41,069 nt of DNA from Nocardioides sp. (GTDB taxonomy: Bacteria > Actinomycetota > Actinomycetes > Propionibacteriales > Nocardioidaceae). The DNA lies in NCBI RefSeq assembly GCF_030655615.1, contig NZ_JAURVJ010000128.1, forward strand, positions 1 through 41,069, read 5' to 3'. The position numbers were made by a program, and so were the translations under genes. Shown in pieces: positions 15,980 through 23,422 of this stretch. Positions within the stretch are counted from its first letter, which is position 1. Every line of letters starts with the position of its first letter. Below the pieces are notes generated by a model, which made no database searches, had not been told where the DNA came from, and saw nothing but the letters and a program-made list of their open reading frames with translations.

Positions 15980-17164
15980 GTGAGGGTCGACGTGCTGAGC
16001 AAGGAGTACCCGCCGTCCGTCTACGGCGGCGCCGGTGTCCACGTGGCCGAGCTGGTGCGTGCGCTGCGCGCCCGGGGCGACGTCGACACGCGGGTCCACG
16101 CCTTCGGCGGACCCCGTGACGAGGCCGGGACGTCGTCGTACGCCGACCTCGCCGAGCTCGCCGGGGCCAACCCCGCACTGCGCACGTTCGGGGTCGACCT
16201 GGCCATCGCCGACGCCTGCGGCGGCACCGACGTCGTGCACTCGCACACCTGGTACGCCAACCTCGCCGGCCACCTGCCGAGCCTGCTGCACTGCGTGACG
16301 CACCTCGTGAGCGCGCACTCCCTCGAGCCGCTGCGGCCGTGGAAGGCCGAGCAGCTCGGCGGCGGCTACGCGCTGTCGTCGTGGGCCGAGCAGACGTCCT
16401 ACGAGGCGGCCGCGGCGGTCATCGCGGTGTCCGCGGCCATGCGCGACGACGTGCTGGCGTCCTATCCCGCGATCGACCCGGCGCGGGTGCAGGTGGTCCA
16501 CAACGGCATCGACACCGAGCTGTGGAGGCCCGTCTCCGCACCCGACCGGGTGCGCGAGCTGGGCGTCGACCCGGACCGACCGTCGGTGGTGTTCGTCGGG
16601 CGGATCACGCGGCAGAAGGGCCTGCCCCTCTTCCTGCGCGCAGTCGCGGCGCTGCCGCCCGACGTGCAGGTCGTGCTCTGCGCCGGCGCGCCCGACACCC
16701 CCGAGATCGAGGCCGAGGTACGCGGGCTGGTCGACTCCCTTGCCGCCGGGCGCACCGGGGTCGTGTGGATCCCCGAGATGCTGCCGCGTGCCGACGTGGT
16801 CGCGCTGCTGTCGGCCGCGACCGTCTGCGCCTGCCCCTCGATCTACGAGCCCCTCGGCATCGTCAACCTCGAGGCCATGGCCTGCGAGACCGCGGTCGTG
16901 GCGACGGCGACCGGCGGCATCCCCGAGGTGGTCGTGCCCGGTGAGACCGGCGTGCTGGTGCCGATCGAGCAGGCCACCGACGGGACGGGGACGCCACTCG
17001 ACCCGGAGCGCTACGTCGCCGACTTCGCGGAGGCGCTGACCGCGCTCGTGACCGACCCGGACCGCGCGGCGGCCTACGGCCGGGCCGGGCGGGAGCGCGC
17101 GACCGCGTCGTTCAGCTGGGACGCGATCGCCGAGCGCACGGTCGAGGTCTACCGCTCGGTCTGA
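15980..17164 (+). CDS. glgA: Glycogen synthase, actinobacterial GlgA/GlgM type GT4 glycosyltransferase
   Basis: The 394-aa GT-B enzyme uses ADP-glucose. It begins VRVDVLSKEYPPSVYGGAGVHVAEL, the actinobacterial GlgM/GlgA signature, and has the HSHTWYANLAGHL and VISVSAAM-like regions, VGRITRQKG (phosphate binding), and the C-terminal EPLGIVNLEAMACETAVVATATGGIPEVV motif. In mycobacteria the equivalent enzyme (Rv1212c) mainly makes maltose-1-phosphate from ADP-glucose and glucose-1-phosphate for the GlgE pathway, so that may be the true reaction here. The divergent partner is glgC. The GTG at 15980 is chosen from homology and the TAGGTT box. The stop lies 16 bp inside the convergent gene. Confidence 0.93.
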   Translation: MRVDVLSKEYPPSVYGGAGVHVAELVRALRARGDVDTRVHAFGGPRDEAGTSSYADLAELAGANPALRTFGVDLAIADACGGTDVVHSHTWYANLAGHLPSLLHCVTHLVSAHSLEPLRPWKAEQLGGGYALSSWAEQTSYEAAAAVIAVSAAMRDDVLASYPAIDPARVQVVHNGIDTELWRPVSAPDRVRELGVDPDRPSVVFVGRITRQKGLPLFLRAVAALPPDVQVVLCAGAPDTPEIEAEVRGLVDSLAAGRTGVVWIPEMLPRADVVALLSAATVCACPSIYEPLGIVNLEAMACETAVVATATGGIPEVVVPGETGVLVPIEQATDGTGTPLDPERYVADFAEALTALVTDPDRAAAYGRAGRERATASFSWDAIAERTVEVYRSV

Positions 17165-17637
17165 CCCGGCCGGCCCTGGCGACCGGCACCGTGGGGGTGG
17201 CCGTTGCGGTGCGTGTCCATGTCGAGGACGACGGCGTCGCGCTCGGGCGGCGGCAGCGTCTCCTCGGTGACCCGGCCGAGCTCGACCGCGACCCGGCGGT
17301 CGGCCCCGACGAGGACCTCGCCGGTCAGCCGGTGGCCGCCACGCAGGCCCTGGGTGAGGGCCGCGTCGAGCGACGCCGCCGTGCTCGGCGCGAGGAACTC
17401 GCGGGACAGGAAGCGCAACCAGCTCGCGACGCTGTCGGGGTCGGACGTCGCCATGGCCACGTCGAGCTCGAGGAACTGACCGTCGCGCGTCGGCCGCCAC
17501 GGGCAGCGGCGGCTCGGCTGACCGGGCCAGACCCGGCGTACGCCCTTGCTCCCCGCCTCCATCGCGAACGCGGCGATGAACTCGATCTCGGCCACCTCGA
17601 GCGGCGGGTCGATCACGACGGACGGGCGACGGGACAC
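17149..17637 (-). CDS. Conserved hypothetical protein
   Basis: This 162-aa soluble protein starts at GTG 17637, with GGAG eight bases upstream. Visible features are an N-terminal VIDPPLEVAEIEFIAAF segment, a WPGQPSRRCPWRPTRDG motif rich in Trp/Pro/Arg, and a helical middle (SVASWLRFLSREFL). A Gly-rich turn (GLRGGHRLTGEVLVGADRR) precedes an acidic and histidine-rich C-terminus. I recall similar uncharacterised actinobacterial proteins but no named domain. It converges with glgA and overlaps it by 16 bp; the upstream gap to the divergent gene at 17779 is 141 bp. No membrane segment or catalytic motif is seen. Confidence 0.7.
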   Translation of the reverse strand: MSRRPSVVIDPPLEVAEIEFIAAFAMEAGSKGVRRVWPGQPSRRCPWRPTRDGQFLELDVAMATSDPDSVASWLRFLSREFLAPSTAASLDAALTQGLRGGHRLTGEVLVGADRRVAVELGRVTEETLPPPERDAVVLDMDTHRNGHPHGAGRQGRPGQTER

Positions 17638-17766
17638 CGTGAGTACTCCAGGCAGGACGTGAGGGACCGATCCGGGTGCGTGCGGCTGCTCGGGCGCGGA
17701 GGCGGTGCGGTGGGGTGGCGAGCCGTCCGTACCCAGCGTCGACCTGCGCATACGCCTGACGTGCCT

Positions 17767-17772
17767 TAGTTT
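17767..17772 (+). promoter_or_regulatory. TAGTTT -10 box for leaderless start at 17779
   Basis: TAGTTT ends six bases before GTG 17779, and no ribosome-binding site is visible. This is the same geometry as seen before glgA. Inferred. Confidence 0.4.
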
Positions 17773-17778
17773 GACGGC

Positions 17779-18462
17779 GTGACCAGCAAGCTCATGTATG
17801 CGCTCTGGGACGCCGACGTCCCGGCCCTCCACTCCTCCGACCTGCGCGCCGCCCTGGCCGCCACCGGGGCCACCCGGTTGCAGGTCAACACCGACGACGA
17901 GCCGGTGGCGCGCGCGATGCGCATCCCGGCCGGTCCCGACCCGATCGCGGCCGTCGTCAGCGTGTGGGTGCCGTCGCTCGACGTGGCCCCGGTGGTGACC
18001 TCGGCGCTGGCGGCGCTGGCCGGCGCCGTCGCGGGGTGGGAGGTCGAGGAGCGCCGGCCGATCGACCCGCCCGAGAGCTGGGACGGCTCTCGTCTCGACG
18101 GGCTCGCCAACATCGCCGTCCTCCGCCGGCCCGCCGAGCTCGCGGTCGAGGAGTGGCGCCACGCGTGGCTGGTCGACCACACCCCCGTCGCCATCGCGAC
18201 GCAGGCCACCTTCGGCTACCTGCAGAACGTCGTCGTCGCGCCGGTCACCGACCTGCCGCCCGGGGTGGCCCCGGTGGCGGCCCTGGTCGAGGAGCTCTTC
18301 CCGACGGCCGGCATCACCGACATCCACGCGTTCTACGGCAGCGGTGGCGACGCCGCCGAGCTCGACGACCGGATCACCCGGCTGATGACGAGCGTCGCCC
18401 GGTTCGGCGCCGACCGCGACCTCGACCTCGTGCCGACGAGCCGCTACCTCTACACCTGGTGA
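17779..18462 (+). CDS. EthD-like ferredoxin-fold (dimeric alpha/beta barrel) protein
   Basis: The 227-aa protein looks like two ferredoxin-like (Dabb) repeats. The second half has the EthD pattern EEWRHAWLVDHTPVAIATQATFGYLQNVV, followed by ITDIHAFYG. EthD-type proteins assist or catalyse small-molecule oxidations and cyclisations; some decarboxylate or bind polyketide substrates. No redox partner or biosynthetic gene is adjacent, so the role is unknown. The GTG start follows a TAGTTT box at leaderless spacing. It converges with the gene at 18467, only four bases apart. The assignment rests on recalled pattern only. Confidence 0.65.
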   Translation: MTSKLMYALWDADVPALHSSDLRAALAATGATRLQVNTDDEPVARAMRIPAGPDPIAAVVSVWVPSLDVAPVVTSALAALAGAVAGWEVEERRPIDPPESWDGSRLDGLANIAVLRRPAELAVEEWRHAWLVDHTPVAIATQATFGYLQNVVVAPVTDLPPGVAPVAALVEELFPTAGITDIHAFYGSGGDAAELDDRITRLMTSVARFGADRDLDLVPTSRYLYTW

Positions 18463-18466
18463 GCCG

Positions 18467-19249
18467 TCAGCCCACGTAGCGGCGGACCAGCGTGCCGTCC
18501 AGGCGCGTCGCGAGGTAGGCCGTCTCGCCGAACTCGTTGCTGGCGTAGGCGTAGATGCGCGCACCGTCGTCGTCGAACACGGTCGACCTCCCCCGGATGA
18601 TCACGTAGGACGCGGTCGGGTCCTCGACCAGCCTGGCGGCGCGGCGGACGAGCCGGACGAGCAGCGCCGGGTCGACCGCGGCGAGGTCGATCCGCTGCTC
18701 CGTCGCCCGGCCCTTGGTGCCGAGGTCGCCGAGCTCGCCGTCCCAGCGGAGCAGCTCCTTGCGGAGGGAGCTCTGGTCGACCGGGACGTCGAGGACGGCG
18801 TACTCGAGATAGAGGACCGCCTCGAAGACCCTCGTCGAGCCGGTGCGGTCCCTGACCGCGGCGACCAGGTCGGCGTAGCCCTCGACCGAGAGCACGTCCG
18901 GCGGCACGTCCACGGCCGGCTCTGCGGGGTCGTCGACGCCACCGAGGTCGCCCGTGTCACCGAACGGGTCGCTGGCGGTCGGGTCGCTGGCGGTGGGGTC
19001 GTCGTCGGTGCTGAAGGCGACGAGGGCGAGCACCACGGCCAGGGCCACACCGATGACGAGACCCGCCACCACGGCCGGTGACCCGCGGCGTCGGCGAGGG
19101 CGGACGAGCAGGGGCTGCGGGTCGTGGGCCGTCGGCGGGCCGTAGGGCACCCCGCCGCTCGGGGTCACGGTCGGCTCGCGGCCCCAGGGGGACTCGTGGC
19201 CGCTCTCGCCGTCACCCGGGTCGTACGTCGGCCACTCCTGGTCGCTCAC
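18467..19249 (-). CDS. Single-pass membrane protein with extracytoplasmic domain, unknown function
   Basis: The 260-aa protein has a Pro/Gly-rich cytoplasmic N-terminus (about 1-55). A basic patch and one transmembrane helix follow (SPAVVAGLVIGVALAVVLALVAF, about 57-79), then a short D/P/T/S linker with a tandem PTASDPTASDP repeat. The extracytoplasmic domain of about 140 residues (VLSVEGYADLVAAVRDRTGSTRVFEAVLYLEYAVL and on) ends in a beta-rich GRSTVFDDDGARIYAYASNEFGETAYL segment. The layout is like many actinobacterial one-helix proteins that display a sensor or binding domain. The family is not recognised. A short GC hairpin at 19263-19278 lies just upstream, behind the SprT-like gene. Confidence 0.75.
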   Translation of the reverse strand: MSDQEWPTYDPGDGESGHESPWGREPTVTPSGGVPYGPPTAHDPQPLLVRPRRRRGSPAVVAGLVIGVALAVVLALVAFSTDDDPTASDPTASDPFGDTGDLGGVDDPAEPAVDVPPDVLSVEGYADLVAAVRDRTGSTRVFEAVLYLEYAVLDVPVDQSSLRKELLRWDGELGDLGTKGRATEQRIDLAAVDPALLVRLVRRAARLVEDPTASYVIIRGRSTVFDDDGARIYAYASNEFGETAYLATRLDGTLVRRYVG

Positions 19250-19262
19250 GGGCGCAACGGTA

Positions 19263-19278
19263 GGGGGCCGAGGGCCCC
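19263..19278 (-). terminator. Weak GC hairpin between two same-strand genes
   Basis: GGGGCC at 19264-19269 pairs with GGCCCC at 19273-19278 around GAG. It lies after the stop of the SprT-like gene and 14 bases before the start of the membrane protein gene. It could be a small terminator or attenuator; it is short and may be chance in such GC-rich DNA. Confidence 0.3.
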
Positions 19279-19312
19279 GTGGGGAGAGCGATCCGGTGCC
19301 GGTTGAGTGCCG

Positions 19313-20002
19313 CTAGACCCGCTCGGCGAGGGCGAAGGGGACCCGCACCAGGGTGCGGCCGCTGCGCAGGTGGTAGCTGGTGCGGCCGAGCTTGACGACC
19401 TTGCCGACGCGGCCCTCGTGGTCACCGGGGGCAGTGATGCGCAGCCGGGTGCCGACGCCGTGGACGGTGAGGCCGCGGCCGGCGCGGAGCCGGGCGAGCT
19501 CGACCTCGTAGTTGGGGTGCATGACCGCCGGTCGGCCGTGGTGGGTCCAGGTGAAGACGTGGGCGAGGTCGAAGGTCGGCGAGCACTCACCGCAGGTCAT
19601 CACGCGCTCGGGGCGCCGGTGGCGCCCGGAGGTGTGGCCGCCGGGGCACGCCCCGAGCCACGGCGGCTCGACGCGTGGTGAGTCGGGCGAGACGCAGCGC
19701 TCACCGCTGCAGCCGATGCGGACGGCGATGTCGCGCCACACCTCGTCGTGGCCGTGCTGCGGGCCGGCGAGGGCGTGGGCGACCTCGTGGAGGACGGTGT
19801 CGCGGACCTCGAGCTCGGAGTGGAGCGTCGTCAGCGGCGCGCTCAGGCCGAGCACCTTCGGCCCGAACCGGCAGATGCCGGCCCGCTTCTTGGCCCCGTC
19901 GAACGCGACGGTCCAGTCGGTGAGCCCGTGGTGCTCGAGGAGGTCCTCGGCCAGGGCGAAGGCGTCGCGCAGGTCCACGACGACGACGTTATCCGTCGCC
20001 AC
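19313..20002 (-). CDS. SprT-like zinc metalloprotein
   Basis: The 229-aa protein has the SprT-like domain. A zincin motif LHEVAHAL (His72 and His76, Glu73) is followed by the third ligand area GHDEVW (His84). A zinc-ribbon pattern follows at C119, C137 and C140 (ACPGGHTSG..., MTCGEC), as in SprT/Spartan-type proteins. The C-terminal third is beta-rich and contains GRVGKVVKLGRTSYHLRSGRT. Eukaryotic Spartan cleaves DNA-protein crosslinks; bacterial SprT-like function is less known. The start GTG 20002 overlaps the gluconokinase stop (TAA at 19991-19989), so it is translationally coupled; GTG 19978 is an alternative. Confidence 0.85.
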   Translation of the reverse strand: MATDNVVVVDLRDAFALAEDLLEHHGLTDWTVAFDGAKKRAGICRFGPKVLGLSAPLTTLHSELEVRDTVLHEVAHALAGPQHGHDEVWRDIAVRIGCSGERCVSPDSPRVEPPWLGACPGGHTSGRHRRPERVMTCGECSPTFDLAHVFTWTHHGRPAVMHPNYEVELARLRAGRGLTVHGVGTRLRITAPGDHEGRVGKVVKLGRTSYHLRSGRTLVRVPFALAERV

Positions 20003-20498
20003 CGACAACGGGGGGCGGCCCACCGGCGTACCGCGCGACGATCTCCTCGACCGGGTCGGCCACGTCGACGGTGAGGCCCGCCTCGTCGGGCGCCAGCGGC
20101 TCGAAGGTCGCGAGCTGCGAGTCGAGGAGCGAGGTCGGCATGAAGTGCTGGCCGCGCGCGGCCTGCCGCGCGCGGATGAGGCCGGGGTCGCCGTCGAGCA
20201 GCAGGACGTCGAGCCCGGGCACGGCCGAGCGCAGCCGGTCGCGGTAGGCGCGGCGCAGCGCCGAGCAGGCGACCACGCCGCCGGCGTCACGGGCGAGCCA
20301 GGCGCCGATGTCGTCGAGCCAGGGCCAGCGGTCGGCGTCGGTGAGCGGCGTACCGGCCCTCATCTTGGCGACGTTGGCGGGCGGGTGGAGGTCGTCACCG
20401 TCGCAGAACGCGACGCCGAGCCGTGCGGCGAGGGCCTCGCCGACGGTCGACTTTCCCGAGCCGGACACCCCGGCGACCACGACCCGTACGGCGCTCAC
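19989..20498 (-). CDS. gntK: Gluconokinase
   Basis: The 169-aa enzyme phosphorylates gluconate with ATP to give 6-phosphogluconate. It has the P-loop GVSGSGKST (residues 10-18), the FCDGDDLHP substrate motif, MRAGTPLTDADRWPWL, CSALRRAYRDRLR and GQHFMPTSLLDSQ, all characteristic of the GntK/IdnK family. The length matches. The start GTG 20498 overlaps the stop of the alpha/beta hydrolase gene (GTGA). There is no gluconate transporter or GntR regulator nearby, so it sits here as part of a three-gene run (hydrolase, kinase, SprT-like) rather than a gluconate operon. Confidence 0.93.
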   Translation of the reverse strand: MSAVRVVVAGVSGSGKSTVGEALAARLGVAFCDGDDLHPPANVAKMRAGTPLTDADRWPWLDDIGAWLARDAGGVVACSALRRAYRDRLRSAVPGLDVLLLDGDPGLIRARQAARGQHFMPTSLLDSQLATFEPLAPDEAGLTVDVADPVEEIVARYAGGPPPVVGGDG

Positions 20499-21100
20499 AG
20501 CCGGCCCACGACGAAGTCGGCGGCGGCCTTCTCGAAGGCCCGGCCGTGGCGCAGCATCGCGTGCTTGCCCCCGGGCACGACGCGGTAGTCGACGTCGGCC
20601 GACCGCGCCAGTCGGTCGGCGACGACGCGGGAGCGCTCGGGCAGCGCGATCCGGTCCTCGTCGCCGTGCACGAAGAGCACCGAGCGACCGGGCAGCGGCA
20701 CGCCGTCGCTCGGGTAGACCCACGGGTTGAGCGCCACGACGGTGCGGACGGCGTCGTCCTCGGCGGCGAGCAGGGCCGCGCGGCCGCCGAGGGAGTGCCC
20801 GACGAGCGCGACGGGCAGCCCGGGCCAGCGCTCGCCGACCTGGGCGATCGCCCAGGCGGCGTCCTCGAGCGGGGTGTGCTCGCTGTCCCAGCCGCGGTAG
20901 GAGTTGAGCAGGCGTACGACGGCCAGCCGCCCGCCACCGGCGCGGGCGACGCGCTGGGCCACCGGGACCATCCGGAGCACCGAGAGCTGGGTCGGGCTGA
21001 CCATCACCCGCTGCTGGCGCTGGGCGCCGCCGTGGAGCACGAGGACCACGCAGGCCGGGCGGGACGGGGTGCGGACGTCGACCAGGCGGTGGCTGGTCAT
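20495..21100 (-). CDS. Alpha/beta hydrolase
   Basis: The 201-aa protein is a small single-domain alpha/beta hydrolase. It has a VLVLHGG oxyanion strand, nucleophile Ser103 in GHSLGG, acid Asp147 or Asp149 in HGDEDRIALP, and His180 in GGKHAML. No lid domain or signal peptide is visible, so it acts in the cytoplasm on an unknown ester or amide. It is the first gene of the run with gntK and the SprT-like gene, overlapping gntK by four bases. Its start ATG is at 21100. The upstream gap holds the 54-aa membrane protein gene on the same strand. Confidence 0.88.
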   Translation of the reverse strand: MTSHRLVDVRTPSRPACVVLVLHGGAQRQQRVMVSPTQLSVLRMVPVAQRVARAGGGRLAVVRLLNSYRGWDSEHTPLEDAAWAIAQVGERWPGLPVALVGHSLGGRAALLAAEDDAVRTVVALNPWVYPSDGVPLPGRSVLFVHGDEDRIALPERSRVVADRLARSADVDYRVVPGGKHAMLRHGRAFEKAAADFVVGRL

Positions 21101-21143
21101 GCCTGGGGGTCGTGCAGCGAGGTGGTCGGGACGAGGGTCGCCA

Positions 21144-21308
21144 TCAGTCGCTGTCGGACCGATCGGCCTCGGCCAGCCGCTCGTGCAGCCGGGCCCGGAC
21201 CTCGTCGGGGGTCACCTGTGCGCGGCGACGCTGGTCGCGCACCACCACCGCCCCGGTGGCGGCGACTCCCGCCACCCCGGCCAGCCCGAGCCACTTCCAG
21301 AGCTTCAT
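21144..21308 (-). CDS. 54-aa single-pass membrane protein
   Basis: The small protein reads MKLWKWLGLAGVAGVAATGA with one transmembrane helix at about residues 5-24. A basic stop-transfer patch (RDQRRRAQ) and a short charged tail follow (TPDEVRARLHERLAEADRSDSD). GGGGGAGGAG lies eight bases before the ATG at 21308, a strong ribosome-binding site that supports it as a real gene. Its start is 18 bp from the divergent gene at 21327, whose start codon lies inside this gene's leader. The tail would be cytoplasmic and helical. No family is recognised. Confidence 0.7.
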   Translation of the reverse strand: MKLWKWLGLAGVAGVAATGAVVVRDQRRRAQVTPDEVRARLHERLAEADRSDSD

Positions 21309-21326
21309 GCGCCAGACTCCTCCCCC

Positions 21327-21971
21327 ATGGCCACCAGCATCGGGCTCGACGCAGCCGTCGACCTCACCCGCACCGGCGACCTGTGGTTGTTCCGCGGCCG
21401 GTCGGCTGCCGACCACGCTATCCGGGTGCTCACCAACGCGCCCGTCAACCACGTGGGCATGGCGGTCGTGCTCGACGACCTGCCACCCCTGATGTGGCAC
21501 GCCGAGCTCGGCAAGGGCCTGCAGGACGTGTGGACGGGCACGCACCACCGCGGGGTCCAGCTGCACGACCTGCGCGAGGCCGTCGTGCAGTGGTGCGGGC
21601 GCTACGAGCAGCGTGCCTGGCTGCGCCAGCTCAACGCGTTCATCTCGCCCGACCAGGAGGCCGGGCTGCTGCGGACCATCGCGCGGCTCGACGGCACGCC
21701 GTTCCCGTCGACGGCGGCGCTGGCCGGGCGCTGGGCCCGCGGGCGGGTACGCCGTCAGGCCGGGGTCGAGATGACCTACTGCGCCGAGGTGGTGGCGACG
21801 ACCTACCAGGAGATGGGCCTGCTCGACCCCGAGCGGCCCTCCAACTACTACGACCCCGGCAAGTTCTGGTCCGGAGACGACCTCGAGCTGCAGCACGGCG
21901 CCTCGCTGGGCGACGAGGTGCACGTCGACGTTCCCACCGCGCCGCCGGTCATCCCGGTCACGCGCAGCTGA
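21327..21971 (+). CDS. Permuted papain-like (NlpC/P60, YiiX-type) hydrolase
   Basis: This 214-aa protein resembles the YiiX/YaeF permuted NlpC/P60 group. An N-terminal part begins MATSIGLDAAVDLTRTGDL and leads to LWLFRGRSAADHAI, followed by VNHVGMAVVL with the likely catalytic His. The Cys comes late in VEMTYCAEVVATTYQEMGLL, which is the permuted order. The C-terminal tail (HVDVPTAPPVIPVTRS) is probably disordered. Relatives are thiol hydrolases or lipid/peptide amidases. No signal peptide is evident. The ATG at 21327 has no Shine-Dalgarno on this strand because the preceding bases are the divergent gene's RBS complement. The 3' end overlaps the DksA-like gene by 14 bp. Confidence 0.75.
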   Translation: MATSIGLDAAVDLTRTGDLWLFRGRSAADHAIRVLTNAPVNHVGMAVVLDDLPPLMWHAELGKGLQDVWTGTHHRGVQLHDLREAVVQWCGRYEQRAWLRQLNAFISPDQEAGLLRTIARLDGTPFPSTAALAGRWARGRVRRQAGVEMTYCAEVVATTYQEMGLLDPERPSNYYDPGKFWSGDDLELQHGASLGDEVHVDVPTAPPVIPVTRS

Positions 21972-22293
21972 CGCAGGTGCGGGCCGTCGGCCGCACCTCG
22001 AGCCGCTCCGGGGCGATGTCGCGGCCGCAGACCTCGCACCGCCCGTAGGTCCCGGCGTCGACGCGGGCGAGCGCGGCGTCGACCTCGACCAGGTGCCGGT
22101 CGGCCAGGCGCACCAAGGTGTCGATCTGCGAGCGCTCGAAGGCGATCGTCGCGCCCTCGGGGTCGTGCTCGTCGTCGGCGTTGGTGTCGCGCGAGGCGGC
22201 GACCACCTCGTCGAAGTCGCCCCGCAGCCGGGCGAGCCGGTCCGTCGTACGACGGCGCTCGGCCTGGAGACGGGCCCGGGGGTCGTGGCTCAC
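21958..22293 (-). CDS. DksA/TraR-type zinc-finger protein
   Basis: The 111-aa protein has a helical coiled-coil N-terminal half and a C-terminal four-cysteine zinc finger: C86-x2-C89 (YGRCEVCGRDI) and C107-x2-C110 (ARTCVSCA). DksA/TraR proteins bind the secondary channel of RNA polymerase and tune initiation. The acidic tip typical of DksA is represented by DEHDPEGATIAFERSQ in the middle. The GTG start at 22293 overlaps the stop of the ERCC4-Lsr2 gene (GTGA), so it is the third member of that coupled operon. Confidence 0.88.
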   Translation of the reverse strand: MSHDPRARLQAERRRTTDRLARLRGDFDEVVAASRDTNADDEHDPEGATIAFERSQIDTLVRLADRHLVEVDAALARVDAGTYGRCEVCGRDIAPERLEVRPTARTCVSCA

Positions 22294-22991
22294 GGATGGG
22301 CCGCCGCGTAGGCCCGGGACACGGCCTGGGGGACACGGCCGCGGTCGCTGACGACGTAGCCGTTGAGCGCGGCCCAGGCGCGCACCTCGGCCGGCGTCGC
22401 CGGGGCCGGAGCGAGGACGGGCGCGGCGGCGAGGTCGGCGACGGCCGCGACCCCGTGCCCCTCCTCGGCCGCGGCGACCCAGGCGGCGGCGAGGAAGCGG
22501 TAGGTCCACTCCTGGGCGAGCTTGCGGGTCTCGCAGAAGTGGATCGGCACCTGGGGCCAGCGGACCTGGCACTCGGCGAGGCCCTCCAGCACGACGGCCG
22601 GACGCACGTGGTCGAGGAGGAGGACCTGGGAGTAGCGGTCCTCGACGACGACGGCCGCCCGGGGCACGGTGGCCAGGTCGGCGAGCTGGTACTTGAGCTT
22701 GCCCGTCGTCAGCGACGACACCAGGTCGGCGAGGCTCTTGCGCTCGACCGTGGCGACGAGAGCCCCCTCGCGGAGGACGCCGTAGTCGCCCGCGGTGAGG
22801 GCGGCCTTGACGGTCGTCGCCTGCTGGTCGCCGAAGCCGTAGGCGTAGCGCTCGTGGGAGTCGACGACGATCTCGAGGTCCTTGAGACCGCTGGCGCGGG
22901 TGCGGGGGATGGACCCCGCGGGGCGGGCCTGCTTGGTCGTGCGCGCCGACTGCCAGAAGATCGCCTGCCGCCCGCCCTTGACCGTGGTCAT
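22290..22991 (-). CDS. ERCC4-type nuclease fused to an Lsr2-like DNA-binding domain
   Basis: The 233-aa protein has an ERCC4 nuclease core at about residues 35-165. It carries VVDSHE (Asp44, Glu47), GDYGV (Asp69) and the signature VERKSLADL (E83-R84-K85, Asp89) used by XPF-family nucleases to cut structured DNA. A Pro/Ala linker follows. Residues about 199-230, TPAEVRAWAALNGYVVSDRG and on, match the C-terminal AT-hook-like DNA-binding domain of Lsr2, the actinobacterial nucleoid silencer of AT-rich or foreign DNA. The ATG at 22991 overlaps the stop of the 89-aa gene. I infer a nuclease directed to Lsr2-type AT-rich sites. Confidence 0.9.
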   Translation of the reverse strand: MTTVKGGRQAIFWQSARTTKQARPAGSIPRTRASGLKDLEIVVDSHERYAYGFGDQQATTVKAALTAGDYGVLREGALVATVERKSLADLVSSLTTGKLKYQLADLATVPRAAVVVEDRYSQVLLLDHVRPAVVLEGLAECQVRWPQVPIHFCETRKLAQEWTYRFLAAAWVAAAEEGHGVAAVADLAAAPVLAPAPATPAEVRAWAALNGYVVSDRGRVPQAVSRAYAAAHP

Positions 22992-23257
22992 GACGAGCTG
23001 GCTGCGGTCTCGCGCCCGCGGTCGAGCACGAGGTCGATGCTGGCGCCGCGCCGGATGCAGCTGCGGACCGGCACCCGCTCGAGCACCTCGACGTCCGCGG
23101 GCCACTCCTCGACCCGGTGGCAGTAGATCTTCGCCGTGCGCAGCCAGGTGTCGCGGGCCTTGAGGATCACGCCGCGCTCCCCCAGCGGGATCCGCAACAG
23201 GTAGGGCAGCGTCGAGTCGCCGTCGGGGTTGCGGGCGATGACGAAGTCGTCCGGCAT
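22988..23257 (-). CDS. Conserved hypothetical protein, 89 aa, first gene of the ERCC4-Lsr2 operon
   Basis: This small soluble protein begins MPDDFVIARNPDGDSTLPYL and contains RIPLGERGVILKARDTWLRTAKIYCHRVEEWP, then a hydrophobic-charged alternation and an arginine-rich end (CIRRGASIDLVLDRGRE). I do not know a name for the family. It precedes the nuclease gene with an ATGA overlap and the same strand, so co-expression is near certain. Its promoter lies in the 165-bp divergent gap to 23423, which contains an inverted CCTGTGGA pair. A partner or substrate-recognition role for the nuclease is possible but unproven. Confidence 0.8.
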   Translation of the reverse strand: MPDDFVIARNPDGDSTLPYLLRIPLGERGVILKARDTWLRTAKIYCHRVEEWPADVEVLERVPVRSCIRRGASIDLVLDRGRETAASSS

Positions 23258-23315
23258 GGCGCCAGTGTGTCAGCCGGAGCACGGATTCACCTGTGTCGCA
23301 GGGGCTCTGGGCGTG

Positions 23316-23345
23316 CCTGTGGACGACTCAGGGAGTTCTCCACAG
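23316..23345. promoter_or_regulatory. Inverted CCTGTGGA pair in a divergent promoter gap
   Basis: CCTGTGGA at 23316-23323 and TCCACAG at 23339-23345 form an inverted repeat with a 15-base spacer. This is nearly the same arrangement as at 5567-5597. They lie between the start of the ERCC4 operon and the WXG100 cassette. A regulator site is possible. Confidence 0.45.
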
Positions 23346-23422
23346 ATTGCTCCGCGGGCCGTTGCGGACCGTCTCCTGCGGTGAGGCTGGGGGTGTCCTG
23401 CTGGCCTGCTCGGGAGCTCGTC

